From: an uncultured Eubacteriales bacterium
GTDB lineage: Bacteria > Bacillota > Clostridia > Oscillospirales > Acutalibacteraceae
Direction: 5' to 3'
Assembly: GCA_934695425.1 (NCBI GenBank)
Contig: CAKUVH010000012.1
Span: 1 to 19,898 of the forward strand
Length of the DNA stretch: 19,898 nt
The position numbers and the translations under genes were made by a program. How positions within the stretch are numbered: the stretch's first letter is position 1; each line of letters starts with the position of its first letter. The notes beneath the pieces were generated by a model. It worked only from the letters and a program-made list of their open reading frames with translations, ran no database searches and was not told the DNA's origin. Positions 6,957 to 11,908 of the stretch are shown here, piece after piece.

Positions 6957-6985
6957 TTGAATTTTAATTTCTTTTAATATATAAT
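6957..6985 (+). promoter_or_regulatory. Module B toxin promoter
   Basis: TTGAAT (6957-6962), a 17-base spacer and TATAAT (6980-6985). Predicted start is about 6992-6994, at GTAGTAGGAG. Confidence 0.85.
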
Positions 6986-7026
6986 TAAGTTCTGTAGTAG
7001 GAGTTTAGCCTATAGAGAGCGGTTAC

Positions 7027-7048
7027 TCTGCCTCCGATTGGAGGTAGA
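7027..7048 (+). promoter_or_regulatory. Module B ribosome-site-sequestering hairpin
   Basis: TCTGCCTCC (7027-7035) pairs with GGAGGTAGA (7040-7048), nine pairs with one G-T, around a GATT loop. The Shine-Dalgarno GGAGG is wholly in the 3' arm. Confidence 0.7.
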
Positions 7049-7052
7049 TATT

Positions 7053-7148
7053 ATGTTAGATTTTATCGCATTTGCAAGTTTATTTGTAATGTATTTTATA
7101 GTACTTTTTAGTGCTGTAAATTTTATAGATAAAAATACAAAAAAATAA
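7053..7148 (+). CDS. Module B: 31-residue hydrophobic peptide, putative type I toxin
   Basis: The peptide starts MLDFIAFASLFVMYFIVLF and ends in a polar, basic tail (NFIDKNTKK). It has one membrane helix of about 20 residues. It differs from the module D peptide at only two positions (Ala6 to Ile, Leu10 to Ile), with further synonymous changes between the genes, a sign of purifying selection on the protein. The ribosome site is GGAGG, eight bases before the ATG, hidden in a hairpin. It is distinct in sequence from the module A/C subfamily, so two toxin types share one regulatory chassis. The toxin role is inferred from layout and composition. Confidence 0.72.
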   Translation: MLDFIAFASLFVMYFIVLFSAVNFIDKNTKK

Positions 7149-7177
7149 AAGCCGCCACTCTGACAAAGTTCGGCTTT
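7148..7177. terminator. Module B central hairpin
   Basis: AAAGCCG (7148-7154) and CGGCTTT (7171-7177) form a 7-bp stem between the toxin stop codon and the antisense RNA. The A-rich 5' flank gives a T-run for minus-strand transcripts. Confidence 0.55.
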
Positions 7178-7236
7178 CATAAAGCTTAAATATCTTTGGA
7201 GGCTGACCGCTTTTTAAACGGTTTCGATCCTACTAC
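7148..7236 (-). ncRNA. Module B antisense RNA, putative RNA antitoxin
   Basis: Starting at about 7236, the RNA begins GUAGUAGGA and continues through ACCG...CGGU, then CAGCCUCCAA, to the central hairpin, roughly 88 nt. GCCUCCAA can pair over eight bases with UUGGAGGU (7038-7045) covering the toxin Shine-Dalgarno sequence. No open frame is seen. The role is inferred. Confidence 0.65.
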
Positions 7237-7241
7237 TTTTT

Positions 7242-7270
7242 ATTATATGTCGCGAATTCCTAAAAGTCAA
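7242..7270 (-). promoter_or_regulatory. Module B antisense promoter
   Basis: Minus strand: TTGACT (7270-7265), a 17-base spacer and TATAAT (7247-7242). Confidence 0.85.
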
Positions 7271-7288
7271 CTCGATTTTATTTTTTTG

Positions 7289-7317
7289 TTGAATTTTAGA
7301 TTCTTTTAATATATAAT
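7289..7317 (+). promoter_or_regulatory. Module C toxin promoter
   Basis: TTGAAT (7289-7294), a 17-base spacer and TATAAT (7312-7317). GTAGTAGGAG follows at 7326-7335. Only 18 bp separate this -35 box from the module B antisense -35 box, so the two promoters are divergent neighbours. Confidence 0.85.
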
Positions 7318-7359
7318 TAAGTTCTGTAGTAGGAGTTTAGCCTATGAAAGATGGTCAAA

Positions 7360-7383
7360 TCCTGCCCCAAAAAGTGGGGAGGA
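7360..7383 (+). promoter_or_regulatory. Module C ribosome-site-sequestering hairpin
   Basis: TCCT-G-CCCC (7360-7368) pairs with GGGGAGGA (7376-7383), eight pairs with one bulged G. It covers the entire Shine-Dalgarno GGAGG (7378-7382). Confidence 0.7.
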
Positions 7384-7390
7384 ATAATTT

Positions 7391-7465
7391 ATGTCGGACT
7401 TAGTTATAGTATTATTGATATTAATTATGATATATAAAATTATAAGTTATGATAACAGAAAATAG
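7391..7465 (+). CDS. Module C: 24-residue hydrophobic peptide, putative type I toxin
   Basis: The peptide starts MSDLVIVLLILIMIYKII and ends in a polar tail (SYDNRK). It is a homologue of the module A peptide: the plan and most core residues are shared, with conservative swaps among V, I and L. The Shine-Dalgarno GGAGG, eight bases before the ATG, is fully paired in the leader hairpin, so translation should need a structural change or antagonist. It belongs to the same subfamily as module A but has a different leader sequence around the ribosome site. The toxin role is inferred, and a non-toxic small membrane regulator is the main alternative. Confidence 0.72.
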   Translation: MSDLVIVLLILIMIYKIISYDNRK

Positions 7466-7502
7466 CCGTCTTTCTCCTGCTAAAAAGTAAAGACGGTTTT
7501 TT
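7466..7502 (+). terminator. Module C central terminator
   Basis: CCGTCTTT (7466-7473) and AAAGACGG (7489-7496) form an 8-bp stem followed by six T residues (7497-7502). It is the clearest intrinsic terminator of the four modules in the toxin direction. Confidence 0.85.
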
Positions 7503-7564
7503 ATACAACCTATTTAAAAATACACAGGGGCTGACCGCTTTTTAAACGGTTTCGCTCCTACTAC
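7466..7564 (-). ncRNA. Module C antisense RNA, putative RNA antitoxin
   Basis: The RNA begins GUAGUAGGAG at about 7564, then has ACCG...CGGU and GUCAGCCCC, and runs to the central hairpin, about 97 nt. CCCC is complementary to the GGGG that begins the toxin ribosome-site arm (7376-7379). No open frame is seen. Confidence 0.65.
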
Positions 7565-7569
7565 CTTTT

Positions 7570-7598
7570 ATTATATGTTACTCATTTTCAAAAGTCAA
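7570..7598 (-). promoter_or_regulatory. Module C antisense promoter
   Basis: Minus strand: TTGACT (7598-7593), a 17-base spacer and TATAAT (7575-7570). The spacer sequence differs from the other three modules, while both boxes and their spacing are kept. Confidence 0.85.
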
Positions 7599-7616
7599 CT
7601 CGACTTTATTTTTTTG

Positions 7617-7645
7617 TTGAATTTTAATTTCTTTTAATATATAAT
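7617..7645 (+). promoter_or_regulatory. Module D toxin promoter
   Basis: TTGAAT (7617-7622), a 17-base spacer and TATAAT (7640-7645), with GTAGTAGGAG at 7654-7663. Confidence 0.85.
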
Positions 7646-7686
7646 TAAATCCTGTAGTAGGAGTTTAGCCTATAGAGAGCGGTTAC

Positions 7687-7708
7687 TCTGCCTCCGATTG
7701 GAGGTAGA
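7687..7708 (+). promoter_or_regulatory. Module D ribosome-site-sequestering hairpin
   Basis: Identical to the module B hairpin: TCTGCCTCC (7687-7695) pairs with GGAGGTAGA (7700-7708) around GATT. Confidence 0.7.
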
Positions 7709-7712
7709 TATT

Positions 7713-7808
7713 ATGCTAGATTTTATCATCTTTGCAAGCATTTTTGTAATGTACTTTATAGTACTTTTCAGTGCTGTAAATTTTATAGATAAAAATACAA
7801 AAAAATAA
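7713..7808 (+). CDS. Module D: 31-residue hydrophobic peptide, putative type I toxin
   Basis: This is a near twin of the module B peptide (two conservative changes, Ile6 and Ile10) with the same basic NFIDKNTKK end. It has one membrane helix and no signal-peptide cleavage site. Its leader from GTAGTAGGAG to the ATG is the same as in module B, but the central terminator and antisense arm differ, so the two copies are not a very recent whole-module duplication. The module ends 8 bp from the stop codon of the neighbouring anti-sigma antagonist gene. The toxin function is inferred. Confidence 0.72.
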   Translation: MLDFIIFASIFVMYFIVLFSAVNFIDKNTKK

Positions 7809-7839
7809 AAACCGTTTCTCGTCCAAAGGTACGGTTTTT
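7807..7839. terminator. Module D central hairpin
   Basis: AAAAACCGT (7807-7815) and ACGGTTTTT (7831-7839) form a 9-bp stem with A- and T-rich flanks, suited to terminate in both directions. Confidence 0.75.
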
Positions 7840-7897
7840 ATTTAAAAAATCAAACCCAGGAGGCTGACCGCTTTTTAAACGGTTTCGCTCCTACTAC
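7807..7897 (-). ncRNA. Module D antisense RNA, putative RNA antitoxin
   Basis: The RNA begins GUAGUAGGAG at about 7897, then has ACCG...CGGU and CAGCCUCC, and runs to the central hairpin, about 90 nt. GCCUCC can pair with GGAGGU of the module D (and module B) ribosome site. Confidence 0.65.
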
Positions 7898-7902
7898 TTT
7901 TT

Positions 7903-7931
7903 ATTATATGTCACGAATTCCTAAAAGTCAA
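7903..7931 (-). promoter_or_regulatory. Module D antisense promoter
   Basis: Minus strand: TTGACT (7931-7926), a 17-base spacer and TATAAT (7908-7903). It lies 8 bp beyond the stop codon of the STAS-domain gene, so transcription from that operon may run into the antisense RNA. Confidence 0.85.
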
Positions 7932-7938
7932 CTAAAAT

Positions 7939-8250
7939 TTAGGGATTAATAACTAAGAAATCTGTAAAACCTGTCATTTCAAGTATTTCATAAATTTCGT
8001 CGTCAACATTTATGAGAACGAGAGAATTATCGTTATCAAGGGCAACAAGCTTTTTCTGAAGCCACAGAATCACCCGCAGACCGGCGCTGCTGAGGTATTG
8101 AACTTTGGACATATCCAAAATAATTTTCTTCTCGCCCTGGTTCAGCCCCTCTTCAAATTTAAGCTGCACATCAGGAGAACTCTGCGTATCCATTCTCCCG
8201 TCCAAAACATAAATCATAGAATCATTTTCTTTAATTTTTTTAATTTCCAT
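7939..8250 (-). CDS. STAS-domain anti-sigma factor antagonist (SpoIIAA/RsbV-like)
   Basis: This is a 103-residue single-domain STAS protein. In partner-switching systems the unphosphorylated antagonist binds the anti-sigma kinase and frees its target; phosphorylation by the kinase ends this. The family signature is clear: ILDMSKVQYLSSAGLRVIL at about residues 44-62, with Ser55 at the place of the phosphorylated serine of RsbV (Ser54 adjacent). Length is normal. A ribosome site (AGGGGGA) precedes the ATG. It lies 27 bp downstream of its likely kinase partner and is presumably co-transcribed with it. No sigma factor or PP2C phosphatase lies next to the pair, so the output is unknown. Confidence 0.88.
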   Translation of the reverse strand: MEIKKIKENDSMIYVLDGRMDTQSSPDVQLKFEEGLNQGEKKIILDMSKVQYLSSAGLRVILWLQKKLVALDNDNSLVLINVDDEIYEILEMTGFTDFLVINP

Positions 8251-8277
8251 ATTAATTTCCCCCTTTTTATTTGTGAA

Positions 8278-8691
8278 TTAATCTATTTTTTTTGTAATAA
8301 TCAGATTATTTTGGCTATTTTTATGCTCATAAATCATCTCATCCATAATTTTTTTAACCATAAATAATCCCAAACCGCCTATGGAGCGCTTGCCCGCCGA
8401 GCCGCTGGCGGGAGCAGGTTTAAATTTGGTAGGGTCAAAAAACGTGCCGCTGTCAACAAATCCAATTCTAACGATTGCAGACGGCTTTTCGAATCCAAAA
8501 TTTATTTCCACCTTACCTTTTGAGGGTGGCTTGTAGGCATAATGAGAAATATTAACAAAAATTTCTTCGCTGGCAATTAAAATTTGTCCGGCGATTTTCT
8601 TTTTGGCGTCAATATTCATGAGGCGATCATTTAAAAATTTATAAACTCTCCCCCAATTCTTAACTGTTGCATCGACCTTCAAATTATTCAT
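8278..8691 (-). CDS. Anti-sigma regulatory factor, GHKL-type serine kinase (RsbW/SpoIIAB-like)
   Basis: This 137-residue HATPase_c_2 protein would bind a sigma factor or other partner and phosphorylate the adjacent STAS antagonist. The N-box is ASEEIFVNISHYAY (Glu43, Asn47). The G1-like box is GFVDSGTFFDP (Asp80, Gly82) and the G2 box is GGLGLFMVKKIMDE (105-118). Together these form a complete Bergerat ATP site. Length is typical. AAGGAGAT lies ten bases upstream of the ATG at 8691. The gene order kinase then antagonist is the reverse of the classical spoIIA/sigB order, and the sigma gene that usually completes such an operon is missing here. Confidence 0.85.
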   Translation of the reverse strand: MNNLKVDATVKNWGRVYKFLNDRLMNIDAKKKIAGQILIASEEIFVNISHYAYKPPSKGKVEINFGFEKPSAIVRIGFVDSGTFFDPTKFKPAPASGSAGKRSIGGLGLFMVKKIMDEMIYEHKNSQNNLIITKKID

Positions 8692-8732
8692 CTTTGTAAA
8701 TATCTCCTTTCGGGGATTTTTAAAAATACAAA

Positions 8733-8893
8733 TTAAAACTTTTTAATTAAATATTTGCCGAAAAACAGTACCTTTGAGCCAAATAATCTGGCAATAACCG
8801 CCAAAAAAATAATCCAGCCTACTTGGTAAAAACAAAAAATCGGAATGATATTGCAAAGTGTATTCTTTTATTATTTTTCACCCTAATATACAT
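8733..8893 (-). pseudogene. Possible frameshifted small membrane-protein gene
   Basis: On the minus strand, one frame from ATG at 8893 gives MYIRVKNNKRIHFAISFRFF before a stop. A second frame continues with a hydrophobic stretch (IIFLAVIARLFGSK then LFFGKYLIKKF) to TAA at 8733-8735. Joined by a single frameshift near the FAIS/IIPI region, they would make one ~50-residue basic membrane peptide. No clear ribosome site is present. The remainder of 8692-8993 is AT-rich and shows nothing else I can support. Confidence 0.35.
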
Positions 8894-8993
8894 TTTAAAC
8901 ATTTTGCACAATATTTTCAACACCCAATTTTTTATTTATACTATAATATCAGAAAATAATACTTTTTTCTACATTTTTTTGCTTTTTATTTCA

Positions 8994-10178
8994 TTATATA
9001 TAAATAACTTTTCCTATTATTTCATTGTTATAAAAATAAATTCTGGGAACTCGCTTACCGATTAAGCAAACTATTTCGTAGTTTATAGTTCCTATTTTTT
9101 TTGCAAGTTCGTCAACTGTAAGTATCATTTTATTGTCTTTTCCGAACACAGTTACAACGTCGCCCTCTTTAACACCAGTGATATTTGAAACATCAAGCAT
9201 CAACTGATCCATGCACACTCTTCCGATGATATCGGCTTTTTCGCCCTTAACAAGCATCTGAGAATTATTAGAAAATCTCAAAGAATACCCATCAGCGTAG
9301 CCTATTGTGACGGAAGCGACCGTGATGTTCTTATTTGACACGAATGTCCTGCCGTAACTCAAACTCGTTCCTTGAGGAATTGTTTTAACTTGTGAAACAA
9401 CAGATTTCAACTCCATGACAGGTCTTAAATCAATCTTATTTCTTGTTTCGTCAGAAGGGTACAGACCGTAAAGAATCACGCCGGCTCTGACCATATCGAG
9501 TTGCATTTCTGGAAAATTAAGTATCCCTCCGCTATTGCAGCAGTGGCGAATCTTAAATTTCACGCCCTTACTTTCCAAAATATCAATTGCGGATTTAAAA
9601 TTTTTAAATTGAAATTTGGTGTAATCTTCGTTATTAGTGATATCATCCGAAACGGAAAAATGCGTGAAAATCCCTTCGATTCTGATATGAGACATGGTTT
9701 CGTTTATAGTTACGATTTCTTCTATTGATTTTTTAAGTTCATCATCAGTCTGACAGAAAAAACCGATACGGCTCATGCCGCTGTCTATTTTTATGTGAGC
9801 TTTAATTGAAAAATCTCCGATAGTGCAGGCTTTTTCCAGTTCTTTGGCATATTCAAGCGAAAAAACAGCCTGGGTAATATTATAATTGCAGAGATCGATC
9901 GCCATTTCCGGAGGAGTGTATCCGAAGATCAAAATCGGCTTTTTTGCGCCGCTGTTTCTGAGTTGAATCGCTTCATCAAGATTGGAAACTCCGTAATAAT
10001 CAGCGCCTAATTTTTCGTATTCTTTAACCAAATATTCCGCGCCGTGACCGTAAGCATCGGCTTTCAACACGCAAAGAATCTTTGTGCTCGGAGATAATTT
10101 TTGCTTTATATTTTTAAAATTATAATCCACGGCATTTAAATCTATTTGCACCCATGTTCTTTTTGAAAAATTTTCCAT
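8994..10178 (-). CDS. alr: Alanine racemase
   Basis: This PLP enzyme interconverts L- and D-alanine in the cytoplasm and supplies D-alanine for peptidoglycan. With the start chosen here it has 394 residues, normal for the family. The N-terminal barrel has the PLP-lysine motif VLKADAYGHGA. KIDSGMSRIGF and MVRAGVILYGLYP lie in the middle. The C-terminal beta domain has SLSYGRTF with the catalytic tyrosine, then CMDQLMLDVS. The ATG at 10178 has AGGTG six bases upstream. An in-frame GTG at 10187 overlaps that ribosome site and is the less likely start. dusB is divergent, with about 100 bp between the two. Confidence 0.95.
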   Translation of the reverse strand: MENFSKRTWVQIDLNAVDYNFKNIKQKLSPSTKILCVLKADAYGHGAEYLVKEYEKLGADYYGVSNLDEAIQLRNSGAKKPILIFGYTPPEMAIDLCNYNITQAVFSLEYAKELEKACTIGDFSIKAHIKIDSGMSRIGFFCQTDDELKKSIEEIVTINETMSHIRIEGIFTHFSVSDDITNNEDYTKFQFKNFKSAIDILESKGVKFKIRHCCNSGGILNFPEMQLDMVRAGVILYGLYPSDETRNKIDLRPVMELKSVVSQVKTIPQGTSLSYGRTFVSNKNITVASVTIGYADGYSLRFSNNSQMLVKGEKADIIGRVCMDQLMLDVSNITGVKEGDVVTVFGKDNKMILTVDELAKKIGTINYEIVCLIGKRVPRIYFYNNEIIGKVIYI

Positions 10179-10279
10179 ATAATTCACCTATCTATAAAAT
10201 ATTGTACATTTATGTTATATCACAAATCGTTATATGTTAGAATATTATTTATAAATTAATTTAAAAAAAGGACGAAAAA

Positions 10280-11236
10280 ATGAAATCAAATAATTTTTTT
10301 AAAATAAATAAAGCAGCCCTTGCTCCGATGGCGGGAATTACCGACCGAGCTTTCAGAGAAATTTGCGCGATTCTCGGCGCGGGGTATTTCACCAGCGAAA
10401 TGATAAGCGCCAAAGGGCTCATATATAACAGCGAAAAAACTTACAGTCTAATCGAGCATTCGGATATCGAAAAACCGTTTGCTATTCAGCTTTTCGGGAA
10501 TTGTCCGTCGGATTTTATTAAGTCGATAGAATTATTAAAAGAAAAAGACATGATACCCGACGTGATAGATATAAATATGGGTTGCCCTGCGAAAAAAATT
10601 GTAAAAGAAAATTCGGGCTCTGCATTAATGAAAGACCCGAAACTTTGCGGGGAAATTGTAAAAGCTGCTAAATCGGTTTCGCCCGTACCCGTGACGGTTA
10701 AGATCAGAGCCGGGTGGAGCGACAACAATAGAAACGCCAAAGAAGTGGCGCTAATATGCGAAGAAAACGGTGCCGAAGCGATAACTGTCCACGGTCGAAC
10801 AAAAGAGCAAGGATATTCCGGTCTAAGCGATTTGCAAGTGATAAAAGAGGTAAAAGAGAGCGTTGAAATTCCTGTAATCGGCAACGGTGACATTACGTGC
10901 GCGGAAAATGCAAAGAGGATGCTCGAGGAAACCGGCTGCGATATGGTTGCCGTGGGTCGCGGTGCGATGGGAAATCCTTGGATTTTCAGGGAGATAGAAT
11001 GCCTATACGAAAACAGGCCGTACGTTCCTCCTACTGCGCTCGAAAAGCAGGAAATTATGATAATGCATGTTGAGAAGCTTTGCCGCTATAAGGGCGAATT
11101 TCGGGGCATAAAGGAAGCTCGGAAACATGTTGCGAGCTACATAAAAAATATATCGGGCGCCGCAGAACTCCGTGCGAGAGTTTTTTCGGCGGATTCGCAG
11201 TCTGAACTCGTGAAAATATGCCAGAGTGCAAGATAA
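10280..11236 (+). CDS. dusB: tRNA-dihydrouridine synthase (DusB-like)
   Basis: This 318-residue FMN enzyme reduces uridines in the tRNA D-loop to dihydrouridine. The TIM-barrel start APMAGITDRAFREI carries the FMN-phosphate-side motif, and INMGCPAKKIVKENSGSAL carries the catalytic cysteine (about residue 103). VTVKIRAGW, ITVHGRTKEQGYSG, IPVIGNGDI and VAVGRGAMGNPWIF complete the FMN pocket. The C-terminal helical tRNA-binding domain contains GEFRGIKEARKH. AAAGGA provides the ribosome site. The last ~140 bp are repeated twice, in degenerate form, directly downstream, so the extreme C-terminus may have been reshaped by the duplication. Confidence 0.93.
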   Translation: MKSNNFFKINKAALAPMAGITDRAFREICAILGAGYFTSEMISAKGLIYNSEKTYSLIEHSDIEKPFAIQLFGNCPSDFIKSIELLKEKDMIPDVIDINMGCPAKKIVKENSGSALMKDPKLCGEIVKAAKSVSPVPVTVKIRAGWSDNNRNAKEVALICEENGAEAITVHGRTKEQGYSGLSDLQVIKEVKESVEIPVIGNGDITCAENAKRMLEETGCDMVAVGRGAMGNPWIFREIECLYENRPYVPPTALEKQEIMIMHVEKLCRYKGEFRGIKEARKHVASYIKNISGAAELRARVFSADSQSELVKICQSAR

Positions 11237-11242
11237 AAAAAC

Positions 11243-11340
11243 AAATTTCGAGGCATAAAAAGCCCGCAGATACGCTCGAGCTGGGGTTTTGTGCGGATTC
11301 GCAGTCTGAACTCGTGGAAATATGCCAGAGTGTAAGATAA
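11243..11340 (+). repeat. Partial tandem copy 1 of the dusB 3' end
   Basis: Bases 11293-11340 match the final 48 bases of dusB (11189-11236) at all but two positions, including the TAA. The preceding part (AATTTCGAGGCATAAA) matches the earlier dusB stretch near 11097, with roughly 45 bases deleted in between. Confidence 0.85.
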
Positions 11341-11342
11341 TA

Positions 11343-11486
11343 AAATCGAGTCTAGAGGCATAAAAAAAGCTCGCAAACACGTTTGCGAACTACATAAAAA
11401 TATGTCGGGGCGACGCCGAACTGCGTGCGAGGATTTTTTCATCAGATTTTCAGTTTAATCTCATAAAAACATGTCAAAGCATAAAC
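11343..11486 (+). repeat. Partial tandem copy 2 of the dusB 3' end (older, decayed)
   Basis: GAGGCATAAAAAAAGCTCGC, then CGAACTACATAAAAA, CGTGCGAGGATTTTTTC and a weakly matching tail correspond in order to dusB 11101-11232. The frame still reads RGIKKARKHV at the start and is then shifted and stopped. It is more diverged than copy 1. Confidence 0.8.
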
Positions 11487-11908
11487 TGATCGATATTTAT
11501 ACGAGATTTAAAAATGATTAACACTTTGAACGATAGAAATTATTCTTGATAATTATAATTTTATTCTTCAATTTATTTTCGTACAATTACACAAAATTAG
11601 AAAGGAAAGCGGCGCAATTACTAAAGTAAATTTCTTACTCTAATGTACAATGGCTTAACCACGCCACAAATGCACACCACCACATGGCGAAGTGACAAAC
11701 AAATGATAAAGAACACACTATAACGATTAAGTAAAAATCTTTCAGGTGAAGTGATAAAAAGTTGTACAAGGTTTGGAACTGTAATCTGATGAGTGAAAAA
11801 ATCCACCAATGAAGATTGTCGCTTTGCGACAATGAAACAAAACAGCAAGCTAAATCAATGAATAATTTTCACGTCCACGTCGCAACTTCCAAACGACGCC
11901 CGTGCACA
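11487..11908. other. Intergenic stretch without a supported gene
   Basis: About 420 bases between the dusB repeats and the hisS stop codon. It is less AT-rich than other spacers here and contains a perfect 8-bp hairpin (ATTGTCGC-TTT-GCGACAAT, 11815-11833). Frames on both strands are interrupted several times: a plus-strand frame from 11684 reads codon-like sequence with internal TGA and TAA codons. It may be a decayed coding or mobile remnant; I cannot identify it. Confidence 0.4.

Larger units (their letters stand above)
4991..7935. repeat. Array of four toxin/antisense-RNA modules (A, then B, C, D), interrupted by a bacteriocin-like operon
   Basis: Four homologous modules lie at about 4991-5300 (A), 6950-7270 (B), 7282-7598 (C) and 7610-7931 (D). 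Each holds, left to right: an AT-rich block ending TTTTTTTGTTGAAT (the -35 region; module A varies upstream of the TTG), a + promoter, GTAGTAGGAG, a leader hairpin over the ribosome site, a 22-31 codon hydrophobic frame, a central hairpin, CTCCTACTAC (one base changed in B), and a minus-strand promoter. GTAGTAGGAG and CTCCTACTAC are inverted repeats, so the module is roughly two-fold symmetric. B, C and D are directly tandem with only ~18 bp between facing promoters. Modules A and C encode one peptide subfamily, B and D another. The layout matches convergent type I toxin-antitoxin loci such as txpA/RatA and bsrG/SR4 in general organisation; the peptides themselves are not recognised. Confidence 0.8.

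Noticed and set aside
4991..7935. CRISPR-like array because of regularly repeated sequence
   Set aside because: Repeat units are ~300 bp with promoters and open frames, not short repeats with uniform spacers.
8823..9065. 80-codon plus-strand frame
   Set aside because: Extremely A/T-rich, poor start context, and antisense to the 3' end of alr. Its hydrophobic look follows from T-rich codons.
11003..11442. Two open frames of 101-125 codons on the minus strand over the dusB end
   Set aside because: They run antisense to dusB and its tandem partial copies. Their internal repetition comes from the duplicated DNA, and they lack ribosome sites.
11621..11848. 75-codon minus-strand frame downstream of hisS
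   Set aside because: No ribosome site, unusual composition and no recognisable domain; kept only as part of an unassigned spacer.
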